A stretch of DNA of 64,000 bases, from the NCBI RefSeq assembly GCF_000417875.1, contig NW_006920873.1, positions 29,355 through 93,354 of the forward strand, given 5' to 3'. Numbering within the stretch: the first letter of the stretch is position 1; every line of letters starts with the position of its first letter. A program made the position numbers and the translations under genes. This document shows, one piece after another, positions 32,401 through 42,294 of the stretch. This stretch comes from Pseudozyma flocculosa PF-1. Lineage: Eukaryota > Basidiomycota > Ustilaginomycetes > Ustilaginales > Ustilaginaceae. A model generated the notes under the pieces. It was not told the origin of the DNA and did not search any database. It worked only from the letters and a program-made list of their open reading frames with translations.

Positions 32401-34862
32401 CGGCACTGGTAGATCTTTTCGAACGTCTCGGCGTCGAGCTCGGTCATGGTGCTCTCCTTGCGCGACGTCGGCGACGAGCTGAGCGTCACCGTGTGATCGA
32501 TGACCTGCCTCGACGACAACACCAGCTTGGAAATGGTGGCGTTGATCTTGCGCCCGATCGGGTACATGAAGGCGGGGATCGAAGCGACCTGGTCGGCCGT
32601 CGAGGCGCCAGCAAGGCGCAGCAGCTTGGCGTCCGACGACGTCCTGCCCTGGAGCGCCCGTACGACCTCGGCAAAGTCGGTTGGTCCCAGCAGCGCGGCG
32701 CCCGCCGGCCTCTTACCCGCGCGGCGACCCGAGGCGTCGAGCACAAGCAGGCCCGACAGCGTCTGGGCGTCGGCAGAGAGCAGCGCCAGCGAGCCGGCCG
32801 CGTAAAGGACCTCTCGAATGGCCGCCACCACCGAGACCGCCGCCGTGGCCAGCCTAGGAAGGTAGAGGCCGTCGTCGGACACAATCGGGCCTCCGCGGTC
32901 CGCATCGCTCAGGCCGTCGGTGCCCATCTGCTCGCAGGCGATGGCCGCCATGGACCGGATCGCCTCGTGCGCCTTGCGGACCAGCACCGCCACCTGGGTC
33001 GGCTGTCCCGGTCCGAGCTGCCTCTGGGCCTCGAGGGCCGCCTTGCCATCCTCGACTAGCGTGGGCGGAGGAGGCTTGGCGGTCGCTGCGAAGATCGGGT
33101 CGTGGGCGATCGACGCCAAGCCCCACTGGTCGTTGTCCTTGGCCGCCGCAGACGATTGCGAAAGCCGGATCCGGCCTCGCGGCGACTTGCCCGGCAGCTT
33201 CGATGCGACCGCCCCGTCGAGATCCGAGTCGTCCGAGTCCGCTCCACCCATGCTCGACGTGCGTCCGTCCATCATGGCCGGATCCAGCACCTCGTCGTGC
33301 AGGCTGATGGAGCTGCTGGCGCGGCTCCGCGTCGGCCGGCGCTCAGAGTCCGTCGGCAGCTCGTAGCGGACCTCGCGCGTGAGCTTGTGGCAGAAGAAAA
33401 AGTGGCGCTCGTCGTCGGTCAGTCGGAGCTTCCAGGGAGCCGGCACGTCCCTCGGGTTGGGAAGAAACTCGACGGCGTTGCGAGCCGGCGGGCGGGAACT
33501 GCGAGCGCCGCTGCCCCCGCCGCCCATCAGCACCGCCGTGTGGTTGCTGTTGACCGACGAAGGGCGTGAGTTGCTGGTGGCGTTCGAGGACGACGGTCGG
33601 CTCGACATGTTGGCGCTGTTGGTCCCGCTCCGCCTCGACTGGGCCGAGCTTCCCTGCCACGAGCCCGTCGGCCGCATCATGGCCGAAGACGGCGGGCGGG
33701 CCCCGTCGACGTCCTCGAGCGAGGACCTCGACGTCTTGGTGGTCGGGGCCTCCTGAGAAATGGCCTGCGTGCGAGTGTTGAGGTAGACAACCTGCGGCGA
33801 TGAAGGGGGAGGGAGCGTCAGCGCGGGCATGATTGTGGAACAATGCTGCGATGGCAGGCTTGGCCGACTCACCTCGCCGCGGTCCGTCACCTTGGGCACC
33901 CAGAGCTCGCCGTCGCCCTTTTGCAGCTGCTGCTGGTGCCGTTGCAGCGTGCTGTACGGCGCGCTGCCGTTGCCGAGATCTGCTTGACCCGCCTGCAAAC
34001 CCGTGGCTGCCCTCGGCCGACCGAGCGGGCTGACGCCGAGCGACGCCGGGTAGCCGCCCTGACGCGGGTCGGAGGTCGTCGAGAGCGACATCGCGCGCAG
34101 GCGCTCGCGCTCGGCAGCCGACGTCGATGCGCTGCCGCCGATGCGCTCCTTGGACCGGTCGGCCTCGCTGACCGAGTTTGACTGGCTGCGGGTCTGCGGC
34201 GATGTCAGATCCGAGTGGACGGGCGAGTCAAAGCGCGAGCTGGCGTCGGTGGTGCCGAACGAGCTCATGCTGATGGTCGAGTTGCGCACGTCGAGGTTGA
34301 GCGGCGGAGCGGCACCGCCGGTGCGGGAAAAGCGCCGGCTCTGGTCGCCTCCAGAACTGCCGCCGTCGACCGACTCGCCGAGGCCAAACATGCCCCGCCG
34401 TGGATCGAGCATCGCCGCCTCTGCCAGCTGGCCGAAGGCGTCGCTGGCGCCGAGCCCCTCGCCCTTGATGAGGGTGTGGAGGCTGTCGAAGCCGCCTCCG
34501 AGACCGAGGCCGGCAAACGCGCTGGCGGTCGAGCCCGCTGGGCTGGCGCCGGCGCGCGCAAACTGGTCCTGCGCCGCGGCCTGTGCGGCAAGCTCCAGCT
34601 CAGCCTCCTCGTCGGATATGGGCTCGACGTAGTTGGATGGGAACCAGCCGCGGACGTCGTTGTCCATTAGACCGTCCCACCAGCCCGATTCGAGCTGCGT
34701 GAGCACCTCGATGACGGCGCCCTTGCGGAACGAGAGGGAGCTGGCGTCGCTCGACTCAAAGTCGTACAGCGCCCGCACGAAAAACGACGGCGGCTCGCTC
34801 GGGTCAAGATCCTGGCCAGCGCCGCCGACGCCGGCGTAGGCGCTCTGCGTGGTGGCGGCCAT
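29481..34862 (-). CDS. CDC25: SH3-WW-RasGEF guanine nucleotide exchange factor for Ras (CDC25-like)
   Basis: Three exons on the minus strand: 34862-33873, 33791-29647 and 29529-29481 (introns 81 and 117 bases; GTGAGT donors), 1727 residues. An SH3 domain lies at about 27-82 (ALYDF, WWDGL, GWFPSNYVEPI). Two WW-like segments follow: the first is assembled across intron 1 (GEVVYLNTRTQAI), the second is PAPWKLRLTDDERHFFFCHK. A long Ser-rich and helical middle precedes the RasGEF N-terminal module (about 1310-1420, SFNNTFLMTYRSFTTTEELL) and the catalytic Cdc25 domain (about 1475-1715, NTHNRISAWVAEAIL, NWANYRELIHKL, PCVPFLGRYLGDLTFIEDGN). It should load GTP on Ras in the cAMP/morphogenesis pathway at the membrane. 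The tiny last exon supplies EDEKIARLLQESGFL, matching usual C-termini. Basidiomycetes have more than one SH3-RasGEF, so orthology to yeast CDC25 is likely but not proven. Confidence 0.9.
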
Positions 34863-37800
34863 CGTAGCCGTCTTCTGCTTCTTCCTTGTTCTGTGCGCTG
34901 CGCGGAAATCGACGGTGCAATTGCCGCCGCGCGTGCGCTTGCAACCGCTTACGACGGTCGCTCCAGGCGGCGTCTGCCTGTGTCTATAATCGTCCGGCCT
35001 TCAGCCAGAGCGCGAGGCACAGAGGAGGAGCCTGTAGTGACGGCTTCGATCAAGCCGTGGAAGGAAAGTCAGGTTCGCGGCGACGGTGCGACCGGTGATG
35101 GCCATCAAGAGTCGAGGTGACGCAATGGCGAGGGCCAGGTTAAAAGTGCCTCTGGTCGACACAGGTGCTGGCTGTCTGACTAGCCAAGTGGCGAAATGAT
35201 GCGCCGCGCTGCTGGTCGGTGGCGCGTTAGCAGGAGCGACAGCGGCGGGGCAGGGGTTGACTCGCCGCGGCTAAAAAACGTCCGCAGTGATGGGCGAGAG
35301 GAAGGTGCGACGAGTCGGCAGCCGAAGGTGAGGCTGACTTTGTGCTGGACAGGAGGGGTGGAAGCACCAGCCGACGGGACGACGGGATGGGCGAGCGGCG
35401 GAGGACCTTGAATTCGATCGAGGCGAGCGTCGACGCTGCCGAGAGATGCGAGCAGGCTCGAAGGGTCGTGACGAGGGGGAGCCGGGGTCGGAGTGTCGAC
35501 GGCCTAAGCAGGTGATCGTGGTCGAGGTCGAAGGGGTGGTGCGTGTGGGACGGAGGAGGATGCCAAGGGGGCGATGCGCTGGCTGATCTGGTGAGGGTGA
35601 TAGCAGATGGGCGGAGGGCGAAGATGGATGCACGAGGGATCCGATACAAGCAGCGAGGTCGTAAAAACGGGTCGTCAGGACGGGGCCGAGGTTCGAGAAG
35701 GCGGTCGCTGAGTGGGACGGGGCGACGGCAACGACAGCGGCTGCGGGACCAGCGAGTGAGGGGGGAAAGCAGCGGTCGAAGGCGATGACGATCGACGAGG
35801 TGGGCGCGAGCGGCAGCAGGGGGTGGAATGAAAGCGCGTCGGTGGAGGGGGTAGGAGATGTGAGGCAGAGAGAGGACGATGATGGTGGTGGCAGTGCTGG
35901 TGCTGGTGGTGCTGGTGGTGATGGTGATGACGGTGGAAGAAGGTAGTGCGTGGCCTAGCGGAGTGCGCTTGTGCGCGCCGAATGAGGGGAGCGAGCGGAT
36001 GTGTGAGCGAGAGTGGTGGTGAGCGAGAGGACGACAGGCGAGCAGACCACCGACAGGCAGGCGGCTGGGGCAGGCGAACAGGCGAACAGGCGAACAGGCG
36101 GCCAGGCGGGCAGTGCACGGCAGCCGGGGGCCAGGGGGTGAGCCCAGGAGGGCGCAGCCACCACGTCGAGGCCAAATGCAAGCAGGTGATTTTAGGCAGG
36201 CAGGCAGGCGGCCAGGCCAGGCCGTCGGTCGAAGGGCCCGGGCACCCGGTCGGCTTCTCTCGCTCTATCTGCGCGTGCGGGCCAAGAGAAAACGGCAGGC
36301 GGGCAAGCAGCACAAAGCAAAAGAAGCAACCAGCATGCATACAGCAAGCCAGGTGCCAGCTGGCTGGCTGCTGGCTGCTGGCAGGCCGGTAGTCTAGGCA
36401 GAGAGGCAGGCAGGGTGTTGGCTCTGCGCTTGCGGTTGCGGTCGCGGGTCCTTGCTGGGGGATGATGGGTCTGTCGCTGTCGTCCTGCCCAGTTCAGGTC
36501 ATGGCCGCGCGCCTGCGCTTGGAGCGCCTGCCTTCTTGGCTGCTGCGTGCTGCTTGCTAGCGACCTGGCCCGCTGTCGGATCGTGCGGATCGTATCGTAG
36601 CGTATCGTGTCCGTCTGCCTCTGGGCCATCCGCAGCTAGTCAGACGGGCAGACGCCAAAAGCCGCGGGCGCATGCAAGCGTGCGTGCGTGCGTGCGTGCA
36701 GGCGTGTGGGTACGGAAGCCCACCCAGCCAGCCAGCCAGCACGTCGGCCCATGCCAGCAGGCCAGGCAGGCCGGCCCTCGAGAAAAGAGGGTGCAACGGG
36801 GGTCGGATGAGGCGGGTCGGTCGTACGTCTGCTTCTATGAAGAAGCAGCGAAAGAGCCAGCCAGCTAGCCAGCAGTTCACCTCGCTCGAGCTCTCTGCCT
36901 TCGCCCCAGCAGGAGCGCAGCGACGTCGTCGTCGGTTCCATACGTCGCGCGTGCTAAAAAGATGCTGCTGTACGCCGCCGCTACCTGCCGCTCGGACAAA
37001 GGCGGTGCCCTACGAACGCTTACACATCATAAAGCTAGCTATGTACATACGCGGTACGGTACGGTGCGGTTGACCGTACGTGCGAAATCCCTCGGCTGCT
37101 TGTTGTGTTTGTACGTACGTACGTAGCGGCGGTACGTTTCACAGACAGGCGGGCGTGATAGCCTGACCTGCTGCGACGACGACGACGAAGAGCGCCTCGA
37201 AGGAGAAAAAGAAGAAGAAGGCACGCCGCCTACCTGGACGGACGACGAGAAAGGAGCAAGGAAGCCGAGGAGAGGGCCGGCTTTCCAGCCTGCGGGCGAG
37301 AAGCGAGCAGCGCGCCTTCGCCTTGGCCTTGGCCTTCTGCAGCGTCGGTTCGGCAAGCACCGCCTCCGAGCGAGCTCGCGGGCAGCAGACTACAGGTAGC
37401 TGGCTGGCTGGGTCGTTTTCCTCGGGGGCTGGCTTCCTTTCTGCGCCCGCTCGCCCGCCTCGGTCGGGTTGCCTTTGCGAGCTTCAATAATGAGCCGCCG
37501 ACGAACACCTACCCGTCGTGGGGTGCGTTCTGGGGTGCTTGCTTTGTGCTGCATGCGCACAACGACTCCGAAAGGCGCAAGCCGAATTGGACAACGTGCT
37601 GAGCATCGATTTTGGCAGGTTTGAGCGGCGTGACGGCGGCTGGGTACGGTTTCGAAAGAGGGGCGTCGCCGACCGAATTTGGGTGGATGCGCTGCGCAGC
37701 GCAAACTCGCCAGTTTCGCACCAAAGTTGGGCTGCGCACGTCGCCCGTGCAAACTCTTCCAAACAGGTGCCTGGGCCCGTCCCCTCTTCGGATCGTCAGA

Positions 37801-38538
37801 AAAAAGGGTACGCATGGGTACTTCGGCGAGACCAGGCTCTCGTCTCGCCTCGCCGAGTTCAGCAAAAGGGTGGCGGCGCAGCCAAGCCAGAAAGCACGCA
37901 GCGCAGGCAGCGGGAAGGTGTCGTTGCTCATCGATGGTCCCTACCCACCGCCGCCGTCAAACCCTCTCGACGCCCAAAGAAAGACGGATTCAATAAGTCG
38001 CTCGTACGTTCATGTACGGAGGGAAACATCGAGCCTTCTGGCCACCTACGGTCGTCGTCGTCGTCAACGGGAAGGGAGGGGGGACCTGCGCAGGAGGTAG
38101 AGGCTAATCTACATAGGCGGATCCATCGGAAGTGCTCCCGTCGCACGACCAGGCCAGGCCAGGCTTTCCAAAGCGTAAGCAGGCAGGAGCGATCGAATCG
38201 GGAGCCACGCCGTCTTGGCTACCGACCTGCCGGGAAGCGGATGGGTTCCCGTCCCGCCGCCGCCGCCGCCTGCAAGTGCCGCGCGCCTCCGGACGATAGA
38301 CATCGGTATCCTCCCCTCGCCGTCGCTGATTCGACACCCGGACCGCGACCGACTGGCGATCGGGTCCGGTCCGATAACAGGTGAAACACACGTCGCAGAC
38401 GAGAGCCCCGCGAGAGGAAACGCGGCGGTGGTGACCGCAACAGCAGTCGATTGCAAAGTCGGCTTCGTTGCGTCGTCGTGTACGGCCTCCTGCCATATGC
38501 TCGCCGGGGACATCATGGAAGGCCCCACTTTCCCCCGC
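34863..38538. other. Gene-poor island 3 (3.7 kb)
   Basis: No gene is supported. The right side of 34863-36000 should include the RasGEF promoter and leader. Slippage tracts include (GGT)n near 35885-35915, (GGCGAACA)n-like repeats near 36070-36100, (TGCG)n at 36679-36700, (GGTAC)n near 37050-37065 and (GTAC)n near 37110-37125. A segment at about 37490-37990 is less GC-rich and free of such tracts, with an open minus frame of 140 codons (37509-37931) without recognisable motif. Confidence 0.5.
36679..36700 (+). repeat. (TGCG)n tetranucleotide repeat
   Basis: About five tandem copies of GCGT/TGCG in non-coding sequence; a slippage microsatellite. Confidence 0.8.
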
Positions 38539-39583
38539 CTACTCGTCTGCATCCTCGACGGTGACGGCCTTGCTTGGCGTGGCCGGCTGCGACGGCGCGG
38601 CGCTTCCGTTCTCGACCTTGGCCTCTGCCGCGCTGGCCGTCTCGCCCGCCTGCTTGGCCTCCGAGTCTCCCGACGACGACGACGACGGAGCGGCCGCTGC
38701 CGCCGCCGCCGATGCTGCCTGTTGCGCCTGTGCCTGCTCCTGCATCGCCTGGAGCTGGGCGCGCGCCTGCATGATGGCAGCGGCCTGTGCGGGTGGGAGG
38801 TTTGGTGGCAGCTGCCCGAGCCCGTTGGGAGCACCCGCCGCCGGGCTGGTGCCCTCCGGAGGTGCCTGGATCTGGATCGTTGTTCCGGGAGGCGTGATCA
38901 GCGGCGGCAGCTCGACCGTCGGCTCCGGGATCGGCTTGCCGGCCTCCTGCAGCTTGCGGACTGCGGTGTCAAGGTCATCGGAAGAAAAAGAGGAGAGGAT
39001 GGGAATGGGAGAGACGCCACGCACAGTTCAGCGCGACGGTCCCGCGTAAACGGCATCGGCAAGGTCGCGCCCCGGTCCGGTGCTCACCTTCATCCTGCCT
39101 CTGCTTCTGGATGTCGTAGTAGACCTCCTTATGCTTGAGGTGGGCCACCATCTCGGACGCCGTGGGAAAGATGAGCTGGCCCCATCCCTCGCGGAACGTG
39201 TTGGCCTCAGACACGACGTCGAGGATCTCGGCCTCGAGCTCCTTTTCGGCGAGGGCGAACCGCTGCATCGTCTCGTCGCCGATGCTGCCCTTTTGGAGGA
39301 GCACGCCGAGCGCCTGCTTGTCGTCGCGCATGCGGATGATGCGGCGCACGTCGACCATGGCACGATTTAGCAGCGCGGCCTTGAGGATCTCCTCGGGCAC
39401 CGCCGGGTCCGCCGACACCAGCGTCTGGTAGATGTCGCGCGCCTCGTTGCCCTCGGTGAACCAGGGCGTGTGCGCCTTGGCCAAGTTGAGCGCCGAGCGC
39501 CGACGGTAGATGCGCGAGAACACGAGCATCGACACGACCAGCGTGGCAATATAGCCGATTGGCACAAAGATGGAAAGCGCCAT
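38539..39583 (-). CDS. SEC66: Sec66/Sec71 subunit of the Sec62-Sec63 ER translocation complex
   Basis: Two exons, 39583-39088 and 38960-38539 (minus), 127-base intron (GTGAGC...CACCGCAG), 305 residues. The N-terminal membrane anchor is residues 5-23 (IFVPIGYIATLVVSMLVF), followed by a basic stop-transfer IYRRR. The Sec66 core includes EARDIYQTLVS, DPAVPEEILKAALLNRAMVD, VRRIIRMRDDKQAL, LLQKGSIGD, and FREGWGQLIFPTASEMV, which is nearly diagnostic for the family. Sec66 (with Sec72) joins Sec62/Sec63 to the Sec61 channel for post-translational import of secretory proteins. The splice joins QRQDE to VRKLQEAGKPIPEP. The last ~110 residues are a Pro/Ala/Gln/Ser-rich extension not present in yeast Sec66. 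The next gene on the same strand is also an ER translocon-related protein. Confidence 0.92.
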
Positions 39584-40685
39584 AGTCGTCGAGCCGGGGC
39601 CAAGGCGGGCGGGGAGCGTGGGACGAGCTGGTTGAGATGGAGCGGAGCCTCTTCAGCGGCGTGCGATCTGCGGCGTACGAGATGGCTCGAGGTGGCCCGA
39701 AGTCAAGCTTGCGGTGTGGTGTGCTGTATGAGGTGCTTCGAGAGGAGCAGGCAATGGTCGAAGCGAAGAGGTGGTGGTCGACGAGGAGGAGAAAGGGGCA
39801 GGGCGAGAGACAGGCGTAGTCTGACGTGGTGGGTGGGTTGGCCCGAGAGCCGCCCGCCGCCGGCCGCGCCCTCCAGCCAGCCAGCGAGAGCGGCCAGCGG
39901 CAGCCTGGCCTCTCTTTGCGCGCCAGCCAGCCAGCGAGCCAGCCAGAGGGCGGGTCGAGCTGGCTGCGTGATGCGCTGTCGCCGCCGTTCTTCCAAAAAG
40001 GCGCCGGGGCTGGGCGGGGCGGGGCGAGGCGAGGCTGCTGGCTGGCTCGCTGGCAGGGTCCAGCGCCAGCCGCGCTGGCGGGGCGTGATCGCCATCGGGG
40101 GTCGCACCTGTCACGCCAAACCAGCGGAAGAAAAGCCCGATCCAGCAGGAATTCCTCGCCGCACTGAGCGCCACTGCGCCGTCACCAAGAGCGAGCAAGC
40201 AAGCAAGCTCCACGCGCTGGGGTGTCCGCAGCAGCCACGTCCCGCCACTCGTCCTGTGCATCGGCACGCTGAGAGCCCCAGACGAAGTCGGCCACGTGCC
40301 TGTCCCTCGCTCGACGGTCGGCCTGTGTGCCATGTCGATGTTGCGCAGTGGCGCTTGCGCATCGGATGGTATGGTCGCGACGAGATTTTCTGCCCGTCTC
40401 TCGCCCGTGGCCGCGACGACCTGATCGGGCTTGTGCAGCCGCGTCTATACGATCTCGTTGAGCAGGATATTGACCATTTCCTCGACTCTCTACCATGCAT
40501 ATCTACAAAGGAGCTGCCTTGCTTGTTGGACACGACAAGGCTTGACCGCCGCACGCCATCCCGGTGCTCCGAGCGTCGTTGCGCTAGAGCACGCGAGGCC
40601 GACCTGGTTGGCCGTCTGGTTCCATCAAGCCACGCGTCGTTCCGCTTGTTCGTTCAACGCTTTCCCCGCATTGGCCCCGCCCTCT
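39584..40685. other. Intergenic region upstream of SEC66
   Basis: 1.1 kb between the SEC66 start and the stop of the IRC22-like gene. No gene is supported. AGCCAGCC/GGCTGGCT words are frequent near 39870-40060 and (AAGC)n near 40190-40205. Confidence 0.6.
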
Positions 40686-41685
40686 CTACTTGCGGCCCTT
40701 GCGCTGCTTGCGGCCGGGCGAGACGGGCTCGTCGTCGCCGCTGCTGAGGGCGCCGCCGGCGGAGCGGGTCTTGCGAGCTCGGATGTGGGCCTCGGGCTGT
40801 TGGGACGCAGAGATGAGAGCGTAGCTGGTCAGCATCGTCGGCGATCTGTTGGCAAGGGAGCCCATCCCGCCGCGCACACTCACGATCCAGTCCTCCTCGT
40901 AGGCGCCCGACTTTGTCTTGACGAGCGTGGGCCTGTCGACCTTCTTCTCCTGTCCGGCGGCGGCGGCAACGGGCTTCTTGGGCGCGGCCTTCTTGGACGT
41001 CTGCGGGGCGAGGTAGGTGTTGTAGGCGAAGAGGGCGGCGCCGGCGACAAAGGCGAGGCCGAGGGCATAGACCGAGAGGAGCTGCCAGTCGAACCAGTTC
41101 TTGGGAGGCTCGATGACCTGGACCTTTCCGCGGTAGGCCTCGATGCGGTGCTTCTTGCCGGTCTGCTCGTCGTTGACGAGGAGGCTGAACTCGACGCCCA
41201 TCTCCTGGGGCTTGAACTCGGGGACAAAGTCAAAGGGGATCTGGACGGGCTTGCCGCCGACGGAGCGGAGCGGGCGCGACTTGAAGGCGGTGGTCGTCAT
41301 GTTGCGGACGACGCGGCCCTTTTGGCCGTCGGTCTTCTTGAGGTTCAAGAAGGCGCCGGTGACCGACTGGAGGGTGAGCAGGCGGTCCTCCTTGGGCGGG
41401 TTGGTTATGGAAAAGACGACGGTGTTGGGCTGGCCATTCTTGACGACTGGTGGGGGAGCGATGAGGCGGGCGAAAAGGATCGGCATGGGCGGATGTCAGC
41501 TGCGCTCAGCTGTGTTGAGCTCTGCGGTGCGCGGAGGCAGCGACGCGGCTCGACTCACTAGAGAAAGGGTTATTGGGGAAGGTGGTGACGATGCCGAGCT
41601 CGGGAGTGTCGTTTGCCTGTGCGGCCACGAGGGCGGCGGGCGCGAGGGCGAGCAGGGCGGTGGCGAGGAACGACGAGAAGCGCAT
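40686..41685 (-). CDS. IRC22: IRC22 / TRAP-alpha-like ER membrane protein
   Basis: Three exons on the minus strand: 41685-41559, 41446-40884, 40796-40686 (introns 112 and 87 bases; GTGAGT donors, CCACCAG and CCAACAG acceptors), 266 residues. Residues 1-22 are a signal peptide (MRFSSFLATALLALAPAALV). The luminal domain reads FPNNPFSIVKNGQPNTVVFS and NPPKEDRLLTLQSVTGAF, as in the translocon-associated protein alpha family and fungal Irc22. One membrane span lies at about 164-185 (LLSVYALGLAFVAGAALFAY), followed by a Lys-rich cytosolic tail ending KQRKGRK. TRAP-alpha contacts Sec61 and assists signal-sequence insertion; the fungal role is less clear. The single-exon reading that starts at 41486 lacks the signal peptide and is therefore rejected. 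Promoter is shared with the divergent adaptin-like/Nudix gene. Confidence 0.85.
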
Positions 41686-42293
41686 TGTCGACGGCGGTAG
41701 GACGAAGCAGTGGTGGCAGGAGCGGCTGGAGCGATGGCGATGATGGTGGTGGTAGCGAGGATGGCTGCTGGTGGCCGGTAGCACGCGAGCGTAGCGCAGG
41801 TGCGGCACGAGCGAGGCTCTGTGGATCTTCTCGAGCCGTGGGGGGGCCAGACGGCAGACGGCGCGGGGAGGGATGTCCACGCTCGCCGACCGACACCGAG
41901 GCCAGGTCCAGGCCCCGGTGTGGCCCAGACCAGCCGGATGGCCAAGGGCAGGCCATGCAGACCAGGGCCAGGCACGCAGGCAGGCCCTGGCCAGGCAGGC
42001 CAAGCAGCCGCATCGGGCGTGGCTTGCTTTTGATTGGGCCAGCCAGCCAGCCCACCGCCGTGGCAGCCAGCAGGCCGGCTGGATGCTGGCTGCGCGGCTC
42101 CGGCTGCCTCCACCCATGGTGAGCTGCAGGGACCTCCCTTGGCCGCCTGGCTGGGCCGTGCACGGCCTGGCCTGGCCTGGCTTGGCCTGACTTGACTTGA
42201 TTCTTGCTTGCCCGCCCTGGCACGCTCACCCAACACCTCACCGCACCTTTTCTCTCTGCTACCATCTCGGATGCCCATCCGGACCCGCCCGTG
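41686..42293. other. Divergent promoter region, IRC22-like and adaptin-like/Nudix genes
   Basis: 608 bases between opposite start codons. Dense in GGCCTGG/CCAGGCC words (for example around 42155-42190). A short upstream ORF at 42271-42294 belongs to the + strand leader. No TATA box recognised. Confidence 0.6.
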
Positions 42294-42294
42294 A
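42271..42294 (+). promoter_or_regulatory. Short upstream ORF overlapping the next start codon (TGATG)
   Basis: ATG-CCC-ATC-CGG-ACC-CGC-CCG-TGA: seven codons whose TGA shares its final A with the ATG of the following long ORF at 42294. In eukaryotes this arrangement allows repression of, or termination-reinitiation onto, the main frame. It matters only if transcription starts upstream of 42271. Confidence 0.45.

Noticed and set aside
41446..41486. Start of the IRC22-like protein at MPILFARLIAPPP
   Set aside because: It would omit the signal peptide; the upstream exon 41685-41559 splices in frame and gives the expected FPNNPFSIVKNG junction.
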